Part shown: positions 12,091 to 22,605 of the stretch, piece after piece | How the letters are laid out: every line of letters begins with the position of its first letter | How positions within the stretch are numbered: the first letter of the stretch is position 1 | DNA from: Rhynchopus euleeides | Lineage: Eukaryota > Euglenozoa > Diplonemea > Diplonemida > Diplonemidae | Direction: 5' to 3' | Length of the DNA stretch: 64,000 nucleotides | Assembly (NCBI GenBank): GCA_963210315.1 | Contig: OY723306.1 | Location: 1,440,787-1,504,786, forward strand | Position numbers and translations under genes: made by a program | Notes under the pieces: model-generated | The model's input: only the letters and a program-made list of their open reading frames with translations | Databases searched by the model: none | Told to the model about the DNA's origin: nothing

Positions 12091-13798
12091 ATGCTCCAAA
12101 TCACACCCGCCCTCCAGGATCCCAGCGAAGGTGCAACCATGCCTGTCCGTCTCGATGCTGTGGTGAAGAAGTCGCGTGTCGCGTACAACTCGTGGTCTGC
12201 GCTCAGCGGTATCGAGCGTGGCCGGAAGCTGGTATGCTGTGGGTGTGGTAGAGGGGGGGGGTGTGGGGGGGGTGTCTGGGTGTAGGCTGTAGGGTGCTGT
12301 GTGCCATGCCATGCCACGCCGACTCACGCACACTGCACAGCTCCGCGTTGCAGAGATCCTGCGGCAGCGCACCGATGAGCTCGCTCTTGCCGACTCCAAG
12401 GACACCAACGTGTGCCTGTCGGAGGTGAAGGAGGGGAACGTATGTCTGGGCATATGGGCTTATGGGTGCGGCTTTATCGTTGTAGGGGCAGGAACCGTTC
12501 CCTGCAGCGAACGAACGTAACACAACTCTGATGGGCAGGGGAAGGTTGGCCCCACCCCGGAAGGGCAGGACCCACCGCCTTTTCGGGGAAGGTTGGCCCC
12601 ACCCTGCGGTCCACGCTCACGCCACACCCCCCCTTCTTTATTGCAGATCCCCTTTGCCATCGATGCATTCGAGTTCTACGGGTGCCTTGCGCAGACCGCC
12701 ATGACCGGCACCCACATGGACCTCCCCCACGGGGGGGGTGGCCCGAACTCATTCGGCTACTGCCGCCGTGAGTCCCTCGGGGTGTGCGGCGCGATTGGCG
12801 CGTGGAACTACCCCACGATGATCGCGGCGTGGAAGACGGCACCCGCCCTGGCGTGCGGCAACACCCTTGTGTACAAGCCCTCTGAGTTCTCCCCCGCCTC
12901 CGCACACCTGCTGGGCGACATCCTGCGCGAGGCAGGCGTGCCCGAGGATGTGTACCAGGTGGTGGAAGGTGGCGGTGAGCTGGGCGACGCGCTGTGCCGC
13001 GCCCCGGGCATCGCCAAGATCTCCTTCACCGGCAGCGTGCCCACGGGGAAGAAGGTTGCGGCGGCTTGCGCTGAAACCCTGAAGCACAACACCCTGGAGC
13101 TCGGGGGGAAGTCCCCCTTCGTGATCTTCGAGGATGCGGACATCGACAAGGCTGTCGATGCCGCGATCCTGGCGAACTTCTGCAACACCGGGCAGTGCTG
13201 CAGCAACGGCTCCCGCGTGTTTGTCCACGCGGACATCATCGATGAGTTTGAGGCTGCCCTCAAGAAGAAGATCGAGTCGGACATCGTGGTGGGCAGCCCC
13301 CTGGACCCCGCCACCACCATGGGCCCTGTGATCCACAGGCAGCACTTCGACAAGGTGATGGCCTTCATCGAGGCATCCCGTGCGGACGCCAGCTGCCGGT
13401 TTGTCACCGACCAGTCGAAGGCAACTTACGACTCGTCGAGCCTCATCATCTCCCCCACCGTCATCCACGCCGACTCTGACGAGGCCCTCGTGGTGCGGGA
13501 GGAGGTGTTCGGGCCTGTGATGGCCGTGCTCCCCTTCACCTCGGAGAGCGAGGTGATTGCGCGTGCGAACGACACTATCTACGGCCTGGCAGCAGGTGTG
13601 ATGACGAAGGACGTCTCCCGCGCCCACAGGGTTGCCAAGCAGCTGGATGCAGGCACGCTGTTCGTCAACAACTACAACATCTACCCGATGGAGATGCCGT
13701 TCGGCCCCTTCAAGCAGTCTGGCTACGGCAAGGAGTGCGGCACCCAGGCGATCCAGAGCTACACGCGGATCAAGTCTGTGTTTGTTGACGCAGAGTAA
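12091..13798 (+). CDS. betaine-aldehyde / 4-trimethylaminobutyraldehyde dehydrogenase (ALDH9/BADH type), three exons
   Basis: An NAD(P)-dependent aldehyde dehydrogenase, probably oxidising betaine aldehyde to glycine betaine. Exons are 12091-12231, 12341-12439 and 12647-13798, joined by phase-0 introns (GTATGC...GCACAG and GTATGT...TTGCAG), giving about 463 residues. Visible family features: the WSALSGIERGR stretch in exon 1, GAWNYP with the substrate-site Asn (about residue 134), FTGSVPTG in the nucleotide-binding region, LELGGKSP with the catalytic Glu (about 231), and the GQCC motif with the nucleophilic Cys (about 265); the C-terminal EEVFGPV and NNYNIYPMEMPFGP are intact. The family is usually about 490 residues, so 20-30 N-terminal residues are missing. 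The frame is open upstream to an acceptor-like CACTGCAG at 12072, so an unseen upstream exon or a 5'-leader splice is likely. The choline dehydrogenase at 22606 makes its presumed substrate. ALDH9-type carnitine synthesis is the alternative role. Confidence 0.93.
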
Positions 13799-15059
13799 GG
13801 TTGAGAGAGGGAGAAGGGGGGGGGGGTGGTGGGCTGGTCAGGGGGCTTTTTTGCACCCCCTTAACGTCACAACGACTCTAATAGAATGATGGGTGGGGTG
13901 GGGGAGGGGTTGCTTCACTATACAAGATTATATTTCGCGCGAACGAAACGGAAAAACGGAAAAAGACGTCTTTCGTGCGCGTTGCGTTGCCCAGGGCGCA
14001 CGATCGACTTAATCATTATTTTCATGCGGGTGGATTTGCTCAGAAGTGGCGTTTTGGCGCTGGTCATGCTGCATCACGTTCGCCAAGGGAGGGGGGCGAA
14101 GCAATGAGAAGTGCCACCACACATAATGTGCTATGTGCACCACCTCACCGCTCAAACGTAAGCGCCACGTTGACGCAGTTGTGACACGGAGAGCCAAGAT
14201 TCTCCCCCCCCGCCCCCCTCCCTCCCCCATGCCATGTACACCTCTCCTGGAAACGGCGGTATCCCAAACCCGACCCCCGTGTCGGGTGATTACCCCCTTG
14301 TGTGCGGTGCCTCTCCGAGCTATAGCTTTTAACATGTCTCTCCCCTCCCCTCCCTCACCCCACTCCCCCGCCGTTTTCGCGGAGGGGAGGGGTGGGTGGG
14401 GGTGGGGGTGGGGTGAGGTTTAAACCTGAAACAAAAAATGCATCGAGAGGCCATTTCCTTCTGTATTTCGTGGGTTCCCCAACGAAAAATCAGCCCGTGC
14501 AATACAGGAGCCCCCCCCCCCCCCTGCCAGGTGTCAAAAAGGGAAGTGGGGGTGGGTGGATGTGGGTGTGGGGGAGCGCTTCTTTTGCCGTTGGGCTGCA
14601 ACCAACACGACATGCCTCCGCACAGTGCAAAAAATAAAATGGGGGCGTGTAAAAAGGATGCGGAAAGAAAAGCTGCAAAAGGTGCTGCTCTTCCTTTTTT
14701 TGAACGATTTTGAACGATTTTTGGCCGTGCTCGTAGCATTCCCCGTAGAGGGGGTCGCTATTTCGTGTTCTCCTGGCCGCACGGAGGCATTGCCTTACGT
14801 CGCCTCTTCCTCTTTTCCTTTGGTGGTGTGTTGGTCTGGCACAGAGGGCGGGACTGTGCTGATATGCACAGTGACGACTCTCCCTTTTGTTTTGTGCCCG
14901 CCTCCACCGAGATTCGGCTGATGCCTCTCAGACTGGGGGCGGGCGGTCGCCGACGCTGACGCGCCTGGCGGCCTGTGGTAAGTGACGTGGGGCTGGGATG
15001 GGGGGGGGGGTGCTGGGAGGTCGGGCCGAAGCCCTTGTTCTCTGATGATGTTATTTGGT
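13799..15059. other. intergenic spacer and probable 3' region of the LINE
   Basis: No gene seen. The part nearest 15059 is probably the LINE 3' UTR (element on - strand). On that strand an A-rich stretch with two ATCGTTCAAA units (about 14700-14722) could mark its 3' end, but no target duplication was found to fix it. Confidence 0.4.
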
Positions 15060-18000
15060 TCACGCGTTCAGGTAGTCCTTCTCGCCGTGCTCCGTTACCC
15101 CTGCCTCGGCCAGGTAGCGCAGCGCCTCCTTGCAGTTGTGCAACAGCAGGTTGTGCACGTTTGTGGCTGTGAGGTGGTGTCGGGCCGACGCTGTCGCGGG
15201 GCAGCCGAAGAAGAGGTGCTTCAGTGAGACCCCAGGCGGGGGGTGGCCCGGCGCATGCTTCAGGCAGGGTTGGCAAGGTGGTTGTGCCGTGCCCGGGATG
15301 TCATGGTCGTAGACCAGGCGGTGGTGGTCGGCCCGGAGTCGGCGGATGGTGGTTTCCCCTAAGCGGGTGAGTCCCTCCATGCGGAGGTCGGGGCGTTGCA
15401 GTCGCGTCTCCCCGATTCCCGAACGGTACGCGTACACGCTGTCCGTGCGGGGCACCGTTGCGTCGTTGTAGATGTGTCGGCGGAGGACGACACGAGCCGA
15501 CGCGAGGCTAACCGGTTCCATCTGCGGCCGGAAGGCACCGATTTGCGCCTGTTTGTCAGCGAGTTCGTTCCCTGCTACCCCAACGTGTGACGGGATGTAG
15601 CGGAGGTGGGTGGTGACATCGTGGGTTTGGGCGAGCTCGTTCAACCACCTCCAGATGTCCCATTCGGTGGATCCTCTCGCTCGCTGCGGGCCGCTCAGCA
15701 GCGCGTTCAGTGCGCTCTGCGAGTCTGTGAGGATGGCGATCGTTTCGCCTGGGGATACCAGGGTGCATAGGTGAGCGAGGGATTCTCTGATGGCCACCAG
15801 CTCCGCCTGGTAGCTGATGCAGCGGAGTCCTGCCGGCCAGGCGAGCTTTTTCCTGAGGCGGCCCTCCGGCATGCTGTACACCGCTGCTCCTGCGCCGCCC
15901 TGCTGTTGCCGCGATGTGGAGTTGGAGACTGACCCGTCGGTGTACACATGCCAGGCGCATGTCGGGAGGGCCTGGATGGTCTGCTCTGCCAGGTCCCGGA
16001 GGGTGTCTTTCGGGGTGGCGGCCTTTGGGGCGGTGAGCCCCGGCAGCGTCGCCAGGATGTGTACTCGTGGCAGCACCAGGTTCCATTCCCAGGGGGGGAT
16101 GGGGTGTGCTGCATGCAGGGGGGCCAGCAGGGGGGTGCGCCCGTCGACCTTCGAGGATTTCACCAGACTCCGTGCCTGATGTAGCCAGCTGCCTCCCGTG
16201 TTCCCGGTGTTTAGTTGCGCCCGGTATCCTGGGGAGTGGGGCACGCGGCGGAAGCGTTCGTGGTCTGTGCACACCGCGACCTTGAAGTCGAGGTCGAGGT
16301 CTCGCAGGTGTGATTCCCAGAGGAGCTTTGCCGTGCTGGTGTTCTTCATACAGCCCGTGATGATCAGGGCTGCCATGCGGTGGACATCTCGCAGGCGTTT
16401 GAGGTTCTTCGTGGACAGGCCAGGGGTGTAGACGCTGGCGGCGTACATCAGGATGGGGTAGACATATGTCAGGTAGGCCTGGCGCAGCGTGTCTCCACTT
16501 GAGCCCCAGTCAGTGCCTGCCAACATACGCAGAATGCTCAGGCGTCGCATGCAGGTGGTCACGACGTGGTCGACGTGGTCTGTCATCGTGTGGCAGGCAT
16601 CGATGTAGACCCCGAGGTACTTCGCTGTCGATTCGTGCTGGAGGGGGGTGCCGTCTGGGAGCTCCATGCGTCTGTGCTCGCCCAACGCTGCGGGCGTCGT
16701 TCCCATCAGCGTGTAGCAGCATTTACTGGGGGAGAGCTGCAGCCCGTGGAGTGGGATTTCGGCGGCGAGTGTGGATATGACGCCCTGTGCGGTGCTTAGG
16801 GCTTCAGTGTAGTTGTCCCCGACGACGAGTACTGCGATGTCATCTGCGAACACCGCTGGGTGGATGTTAGGGGAGGCGGTGATGGCTCGAGATACATCGT
16901 CCATCACGCAGTTGAAGAGCAGGGGCGAGAGCACTGTTCCCTGCGGGACCCCGTTGTTGAAGTCGTAGTAGTCGCTTCTTACCCCGTGCACCTGTGCGGC
17001 GGCTCGGCGGTTGCTGAGGTAGTTGTGTAGCCATCTGGTGAATTTCGGGGGGAAGCCCTTCCGTCTGACACTGTTGATGACTGCGTGCTTGCTGACCTTG
17101 TCGAAGGCTTTCTCGAGGTCGAAGTACAGGGTGACAGCTGCCTTTCCGGAGGAGAGGGCGTCCGTCGCTGTTTGGGTGATGTAGGCTAGTTGGTCGGTTG
17201 TCGATCTCAGCCGCTGGAACCCTGCCTGGTTCGCGCAGTGCCCCTCCACCTGTGGGTAGGCGTCGTCGAGCATGAGCTGCTCCATGCGCCTCTTCACCAT
17301 TTTTTCTAGCACCTTGCACGCTGTGCTGGTGAGCGCGATTGGTCGGTACGAGGACGCTGCCGTTGCTGGCTTCCCCGGTTTCAGGATCGGGATGATGACT
17401 GCTCGTGTCCACGCGTCGGGGAGGATGCCGCTGTTCCACGACAGGTTGAGCACATGCAGGAGTCCCTGCCGTGCCTGGGGGCCCAGATGCATCAGCAGCT
17501 CGTTGTTGAGGTCGTCAGGCCCTGGGGATTTCCGCTCCTGCAGTTCGGATAGAGCCGCGTTCAGCTCCTCTTTGGAGAAGTCGTCTTCGGCAGCTGAGAG
17601 CTCGGGGGGTGTCTGGTCATTCGCATGCTGCGGGGTGTGTGCTGCTTGTGGCTGTTGGTCGCTTCCTTCGCTGATCTTGGCGTAGTGGCTGCAGAGGAGG
17701 TCCGCCTTAGCTTTGGGGTCGGTCACCGGGACCCCTCCGTCGACAAGTGGGAAGGCAGCCTGTTGGATTTTGCGGCCGTCGAGTTCTCGCACAAGCCGGA
17801 AGGTGGCGCCGAGGTCGCTGCTGGTGCTCGCGGCCTGGCACCTGGTTTCCCAGGTTGTGCGCTTTGCTTCGAGGACGGCGTTGGTGGCGTCGGTGGTCAG
17901 CTTGTCCAGCTTGTCGTAGTCGTCCTGGGACAGGTGTGCGGTCTGGGCGTGTCTGCGCGATTCCTCGTTCCGCGCCCGTATCGCACGTTTCACCTTGCTT

Positions 18001-19025
18001 GTGAACCACCGCTTGCGGGGGCGAGAGCTTCGCTTCGTCGGGATGTGTTTGGCTGCGACCGTGCGTACCAGTCCCAGCCACTTGTGGAAGGATTCCTTCG
18101 GGTCATTCCACTTCGTCACTTTGCGTGACAGCCGTTCCAGCTCCTCAGTGAATGCGGGCCAGTCTGCCGCTGCCCAGTTCCATAGTTGGCGGGCTTTAGC
18201 TGCCGGGTGTGTGGCTGCAGCTGGCGTTCGTGCAAAGGGGACGGTGTATTGTATGGCGAAGTGATCGGACTGCCACTGGTCTAGGGTATTCCAGGTGACC
18301 TCCCCCAGCTCGTAGTGGGCGAAGACAATGTCCGGCGAGGACTTGGAGTCGCGGCGCATGCGTGTGGGGTGGTCAGGGTCGTTGCACAGCGACATGCCGT
18401 TGAGGAGGGACCAGTGGTACAGGTCTGTTCCCTTGTCGTCGCAGCGCGCATGTTTATCCCAGGCACGGTTGTGGATGTTGAAGTCGCCGGCGATGATGGA
18501 CTCCGGCGTGTGTGGTAGCAGGGATGTAGAGAAGTCGTCGCGGCGTGGGTCGTTGCTAGTGCCGACTCCCGAGGGGCGGTATACATTGGTGAAGGTGATA
18601 GCGCTTTCTGGCCCCGTGACGCGCACCGTGAGGGTCTCGGTCACACTGGCGTTTGGTGCGGTGGCAATAAGAGTCGCGTGTAGGTCCTCCCGCACTAGGG
18701 TTGCGATCCCGCCTCCGGAGGTGAGCGTCCCCTTACAGCGCTTCTGGGTGCGGCGTCGGAGAAAGACGGAGTAGCCCGGGAACTTGGGGTCCCCCCCCTG
18801 TGCTGCTCGGAGTTCCTGCAGATGCACTACGTCATACCGCTGGGTTGCGAGGTGGTGCTGGAGCTCCGCCCTTTTTGCCTCGGTGAGTCCGTTGCAGTTC
18901 CAGGTCAGGCACTTGAGGTGCTGCGCCGGGCCAGGGTTCTGCTCGATGTCACCCGCCCTGAGGAGGAGGTCACGCCCGGTCTCGTAGATGTGGCGCTGCA
19001 GGCCTGGAGATGGCGGGCCTCCCCG
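15060..19025 (-). CDS. LINE ORF2: 2A peptide, APE endonuclease, reverse transcriptase, RNase H
   Basis: Open for 1321 codons after the ORF1 TGA. In order: 25 residues, then DIEQNPGP (18950-18927); APE endonuclease with TWNCNG, LQEL, TNVYRPSG, AGDFNIH and a terminal SDH; reverse transcriptase with a YRPIALTS block, LYFDLEKAFD, PQGTVLSPLLF and the FADD catalytic box at 16850-16839; RNase H with YTDGS (about 15941), an ELVAIRESL Glu, ILTDSQSA and IPSHVGVAGNELAD; finally a CQPC...H...C tail near the C-terminus. There is no ATG between the TGA and position 18395, which lies past the endonuclease GDFN motif. An independent AUG start would therefore lose the endonuclease core. Readthrough from ORF1 is the simplest source of a complete product; reinitiation at a non-AUG codon is the alternative. 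Confidence 0.93.
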   Translation of the reverse strand, partial: RGGPPSPGLQRHIYETGRDLLLRAGDIEQNPGPAQHLKCLTWNCNGLTEAKRAELQHHLATQRYDVVHLQELRAAQGGDPKFPGYSVFLRRRTQKRCKGTLTSGGGIATLVREDLHATLIATAPNASVTETLTVRVTGPESAITFTNVYRPSGVGTSNDPRRDDFSTSLLPHTPESIIAGDFNIHNRAWDKHARCDDKGTDLYHWSLLNGMSLCNDPDHPTRMRRDSKSSPDIVFAHYELGEVTWNTLDQWQSDHFAIQYTVPFARTPAAATHPAAKARQLWNWAAADWPAFTEELERLSRKVTKWNDPKESFHKWLGLVRTVAAKHIPTKRSSRPRKRWFTSKVKRAIRARNEESRRHAQTAHLSQDDYDKLDKLTTDATNAVLEAKRTTWETRCQAASTSSDLGATFRLVRELDGRKIQQAAFPLVDGGVPVTDPKAKADLLCSHYAKISEGSDQQPQAAHTPQHANDQTPPELSAAEDDFSKEELNAALSELQERKSPGPDDLNNELLMHLGPQARQGLLHVLNLSWNSGILPDAWTRAVIIPILKPGKPATAASSYRPIALTSTACKVLEKMVKRRMEQLMLDDAYPQVEGHCANQAGFQRLRSTTDQLAYITQTATDALSSGKAAVTLYFDLEKAFDKVSKHAVINSVRRKGFPPKFTRWLHNYLSNRRAAAQVHGVRSDYYDFNNGVPQGTVLSPLLFNCVMDDVSRAITASPNIHPAVFADDIAVLVVGDNYTEALSTAQGVISTLAAEIPLHGLQLSPSKCCYTLMGTTPAALGEHRRMELPDGTPLQHESTAKYLGVYIDACHTMTDHVDHVVTTCMRRLSILRMLAGTDWGSSGDTLRQAYLTYVYPILMYAASVYTPGLSTKNLKRLRDVHRMAALIITGCMKNTSTAKLLWESHLRDLDLDFKVAVCTDHERFRRVPHSPGYRAQLNTGNTGGSWLHQARSLVKSSKVDGRTPLLAPLHAAHPIPPWEWNLVLPRVHILATLPGLTAPKAATPKDTLRDLAEQTIQALPTCAWHVYTDGSVSNSTSRQQQGGAGAAVYSMPEGRLRKKLAWPAGLRCISYQAELVAIRESLAHLCTLVSPGETIAILTDSQSALNALLSGPQRARGSTEWDIWRWLNELAQTHDVTTHLRYIPSHVGVAGNELADKQAQIGAFRPQMEPVSLASARVVLRRHIYNDATVPRTDSVYAYRSGIGETRLQRPDLRMEGLTRLGETTIRRLRADHHRLVYDHDIPGTAQPPCQPCLKHAPGHPPPGVSLKHLFFGCPATASARHHLTATNVHNLLLHNCKEALRYLAEAGVTEHGEKDYLNA
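18927..18950 (-). other. 2A ribosome-skipping motif DIEQNPGP in LINE ORF2
   Basis: The translation reads GRDLLLRAGDIEQNPGP, matching the 2A consensus D-(V/I)-E-x-N-P-G-P with the usual upstream Leu-rich helix and Gly. In this family of peptides the ribosome fails to form the Gly-Pro bond and continues, releasing the upstream product. Here that would separate the ORF1 extension from the endonuclease/RT protein, whose first residue would be Pro. Confidence 0.9.
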
Positions 19026-19028
19026 TCA
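19020..19028 (-). promoter_or_regulatory. candidate readthrough stop, TGA-CGG, between LINE ORF1 and ORF2
   Basis: ORF1 ends GAGGTCCTCTTCAAC-TGA and the same frame continues CGG-GGA into ORF2. UGA followed by CGG is a known leaky-terminator context in some plant RNA virus genes. Either this is programmed readthrough or a single point change in a once continuous frame. Confidence 0.6.
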
Positions 19029-20777
19029 GTTGAAGAGGACCTCTTCGCACTGACGTTTGTGCAACCGCTCCTTCGGGTGCTTTGTGCGCAGGGTTGCGGT
19101 CCGGGACGGAGAGAGTGCCCGGCTCTTCTTCTTGGGGGTTAGCCCCGTGTGGGTTCTGGCCGGGGAGGCGGACTTCGGGGGTGAGCCCTTGGTCCCCCGG
19201 TTTGGGGTGGTGGCGGCCGGCTCGGTCTTTCGGGAGGGGGAGCTGGTGCCCGGCTTGGTGGTCTTCTTCGGTTTTGACTGCGGATGTGCTGCCGCCTCCA
19301 GGTGCTGCAGGCGGGCCTGCATTGCCTGCAGGGCGGCCGCGAACTGTCTCTCCTGGTTCGCGGCCCGCTCCTCTGCAGCGGCTGCCCGCCGCTCTGCCTC
19401 GGCAGCACGCTGTTCCGCCTGCTCGAGGAGGGCTTGCACCCTGGCGAGGTTGGTGGCGGCGGCGGCGGCGGCGGCTGCTGCTGCGGCGGCGGCGGCGGGG
19501 TCGGTGGTAGTGGTGGTGGCGTGGGGGGGGCCGCTGTCCTTCATCTCAGCGTCGGTCGTGGCCCCCTTCTTCTTCGTCTTCTTCTTTGTCTTCTTACTCG
19601 CCAGCTCACTCCCCGGCACTCCTCCCTTCGGCTGCTCCGGTGCTGCGGGTGGTGGGGTCGGCTCCGGTGGGGGCTTGGTGCGCTTTGGCCTCCGCCGGCG
19701 GGGGAAGAGCCCCAAGTCCTCGGGTTCGCGGTACCGCCGCAACACCAGGTAGGTGTTGTTGTCGACGCAGTACGCGCCGAGTTTCTGGGGGGTGGTGGGG
19801 GCGCGCAGCAGGACTGCCCGCCCGTTCGGCACCCTGGTTGACGCCAGGATGCGCGCCTGCCAGCCCATCTCCTCCAGCAGGTCCCGGGTGCAGCGGGCGG
19901 TGTACTCCGGGGGCAGCCCCTCCAGCACATATTTCCCCTGCAGGGGGGTTGCAGCTTCGTCGCCGACGACTGCTGCCGTGGCGTGGTGCCCGGCGGTGTT
20001 CGGCACTGCGATGCCGAGGCCGCCCTTGACAAGGACGACCCTTCCGCTCAGCCGGCTCGCCTTCTCCTGTGCCTGCTGGATGGTGGTGTCGGGCGGCAGG
20101 CGCACGACTGTGTCGGGGTGTGTGGTGGTGTGGAAGTGGGGGCGGCAGAAGATGTCGCTCTCGCCGCTCGCACGCAGCAGGTCCTTGACCTGTCGACTGT
20201 CCACACCCACCTTGAAGCGGCGGGCCCAGGTGGTGCCGGTCATCGCGATGACCGCGTCCGGCTCCGCGCCGTGGGCCCGCAGCCAGGTGCGGATGTGTGT
20301 GTGTGTGAGGGGGGTGGCTGGCGGTGCTTCCATCACCACCCACTCCCGGCTGCCCTTGGGGGCTTTCAGGCCCGGGCTGCTGCTGGCCCCGTAGTGTACG
20401 GGGTCACTGTGGAGCTGCAGCAGGTGCCGCCGCAGCCCCCGGGTCTCGCCGTCGCGCTCGACCAGGAGGGAGAGGACGCGGCTGCGCCCCTTCCCCCCCT
20501 CCGTCGCCTCGACGGTCAGGATTGCCGCCGGTCCCGGCGGCGGGTGCTCCCTGCACCTCGCGATCAGGCGCTGTGCGTCGCCTTTGGCGCACAGCATTAC
20601 GCCGCCCTTGGCGGCCAGCTCGTCGGTTGAGTGCCTGACGTCGGCACTCCACTCCTTTTCCCTCAGCACCCACTTGTGCCTCTTCCCTGCAGCTTCGCTC
20701 GGCGCCGGCTTAGCCGACGCCTCCCCAGGGAACCCCGTCGAGGAGGGGTGCAGGGGGACAGAGGCAGCGTGGGACAT
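19026..20777 (-). CDS. LINE ORF1 protein (nucleic-acid-binding type, coiled coil)
   Basis: 583 residues from an ATG at 20777. The first roughly 350 residues form a folded-looking region with no family I can name. Then follow a basic, Pro-rich segment (RRRRPKRTKPPPEPTPPP), a Lys-rich run, a poly-Ala run of about 13 residues, a short Glu/Ala/Arg coiled coil, and a Lys/Ser/Pro-rich tail ending EEVLFN. No CCHC knuckle is present. By position it should be the RNA-binding particle protein. The stop is in frame with ORF2, so a readthrough fusion is possible. Confidence 0.85.
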   Translation of the reverse strand: MSHAASVPLHPSSTGFPGEASAKPAPSEAAGKRHKWVLREKEWSADVRHSTDELAAKGGVMLCAKGDAQRLIARCREHPPPGPAAILTVEATEGGKGRSRVLSLLVERDGETRGLRRHLLQLHSDPVHYGASSSPGLKAPKGSREWVVMEAPPATPLTHTHIRTWLRAHGAEPDAVIAMTGTTWARRFKVGVDSRQVKDLLRASGESDIFCRPHFHTTTHPDTVVRLPPDTTIQQAQEKASRLSGRVVLVKGGLGIAVPNTAGHHATAAVVGDEAATPLQGKYVLEGLPPEYTARCTRDLLEEMGWQARILASTRVPNGRAVLLRAPTTPQKLGAYCVDNNTYLVLRRYREPEDLGLFPRRRRPKRTKPPPEPTPPPAAPEQPKGGVPGSELASKKTKKKTKKKGATTDAEMKDSGPPHATTTTTDPAAAAAAAAAAAAAATNLARVQALLEQAEQRAAEAERRAAAAEERAANQERQFAAALQAMQARLQHLEAAAHPQSKPKKTTKPGTSSPSRKTEPAATTPNRGTKGSPPKSASPARTHTGLTPKKKSRALSPSRTATLRTKHPKERLHKRQCEEVLFN

Positions 20778-22605
20778 TGTGTGTGTGATGTGTCAGTTGT
20801 GTTCCCCTGGCTCCTCCAATGAAGTACAGAAACTGTAGCTTAAGAAATCGTTGGTTTTTTCCGCCCAGATTTTTTGTTGGCGCGCACAGCCACCCACCAA
20901 ATCCCAAACCCCTTCATGGGACCACGAATCTGAGAACCCCGGACATGCTCCGCAGTGAATTCCGAGTCAGCGTGTTTCTCCCGTCTCTCAGAAGGTCTGA
21001 AGGGAAAGGGGTGTGCGTGTGTCGTGCGTGCCATCGGATTGGTTTATCTTTCTCGCATCGCCTTCCCACTTTTCTCCTCTCGCTAAGCAAAGTACACCCC
21101 TTTCCCCTTTCAAGGGGGGAGGGGGGGGCATTCGATTCAAAAAGACTGGGGCCCTCGCTACCAGGTGTGACTGAGTGAGAAAAGGTGAGCATCTGCCTCA
21201 CTTCCCCTCACCGATTGACGAGCTGTGACCGGTAGCGAGGTCCCCCATTGTATTCGCAGAAGCGAACGGGGTGTGCTGCCCAAGTGGGCTGTGATCCCAG
21301 GGTGCTAGATTTCTTTCTCTGGATCAGCTTTGGTGCACCCACAATATTATCGATGCCGGCTGGTGCTTTCAAAAAGAATCAAGCTCTGATCAACAGCAAA
21401 TCACGCGCACACCCCGCCCCCCCTTTTCTCTCTTCTTTTTTACGGTCGTCTCCAGGAGGAGGGGAACTCACTCCGCGTCGGACAACAATCAAAACTGAGA
21501 GTGGTGTTCGGTCATATTGGACATGCTGCAACACGGTTGTCAAGTCAGAAAATGAACCAAAAATACCGCGTCACCGCTGTCAACCTGATACAGTCTGCCA
21601 CGGGGTGGCCCCCCCCCAACCTCCCAGACCCCCCACACCCCCTGTAACGATGTGTACAAAATACAATCACCTTCTCTTCTGCGCAGCGTGTGCGAAGTGC
21701 TGCCGTCACGCTGGGTTTTTCCATGGCACCCCCCCCCCCCCTCGATGGGGCGAGGGAGACACTCTCTCTGCCATGGAGGGAAAAAACAGGCTGTCGGCCA
21801 GCGCTCCCCCCCCCCTCCCCCCCTCCCCCACCGCACAGGCGCACGCAAAAGAGCCTTCTTACGAAAAATATTATGTCCTTCTCCTTTCTCCTCCTCCTCC
21901 TCCTCCCCCAACTCACCGAATCTCTGCCGCACACACACACACACACACATACACAGCTGATTTGCATAGCATTCTGGTTGTTGTTGTTGTTGTTGCTTTG
22001 TTTTGCTCCTCTTGGCCCTTTTTTTTTAGCCCGTCCATCCCGGGAGGGGGGTTGTAGAGGGGGCTTCGTGCCCCAAATGCCCACCCACCCCCACGGGGTG
22101 CGAGGGGCACAAGAAAAAGCAAGAGAGTTGTGCGTCATCGAATCTCCCCCGCACTCCCCCCACTCCACCCACTCCCCTGACAACGCATCCCCCGCATCCA
22201 GCCCGTGCCAATAACAACAGCTATCACACGGGGCAGAGGGTAGGGGTGTGGCCCAAGCCTGGCCGTGCCCCACCGCATTCCGCCTCCTCCCCCTCGGCAA
22301 AGGGGGGTCCAAAAGGGAGGGGCGGTGCACAGCAAGAAGAACTAGAAAACAGAAAAACAGAGTGAAGCCGTGGCAGAAGGGCTGGGGGTGAGGCCCAGCG
22401 CCGCCCCCACTCCCCACTCCCCGCCCCCACTCTCCGCGTGTGAATTGGAATAATATTGCAGGCCTGGTGTGTGTGGGGGGGGGGTGTTTTATGATTCCAC
22501 ATTCCATTCGCATCCACACCCGCCTTGGCAGATTGCCCCCTCTTCAAAAGGGACTCGGGAGTGCACTTCCGCGCGACTTCTGCATCTTCAGCAGCAGCAG
22601 CGAGG
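20778..22605. other. intergenic spacer including LINE 5' region
   Basis: The first part is presumably the LINE 5' UTR (no boundary found). A palindromic element is at 21148-21245. No gene is supported, although the last 80 bases may encode a targeting peptide for the choline dehydrogenase. Confidence 0.5.
21148..21245. mobile_element. small palindromic element (GGGGCCCTCGCTACC family), copy 1
   Basis: About 98 bp beginning GGGGCCCTCGCTACC and ending in its inverted form (GGTAGCGAGGTCCCC). The subterminal GTGTGACTGAGTGAGAAAA is shared with the copy at 40832-40940. Non-coding; MITE-like. Confidence 0.75.

Larger units (their letters stand above)
15060..20777 (-). mobile_element. non-LTR retrotransposon (LINE), Ingi/I-like, both ORFs intact
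   Basis: Coordinates cover the coding part only; UTR limits are not resolved. Read on the - strand it has ORF1 (20777-19026) and a long ORF2 (19025-15060) with APE-type endonuclease, reverse transcriptase and RNase H, followed by a Cys/His tail. The order EN-RT-RNH and the GDIEQNPGP 2A motif match what I know of the trypanosomatid ingi/L1Tc group. Apart from the single TGA between the two parts the frame is open for 5.7 kb, so the copy looks young and may be competent. It sits, opposite to all host genes, between the two glycine-betaine pathway genes. Confidence 0.93.
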
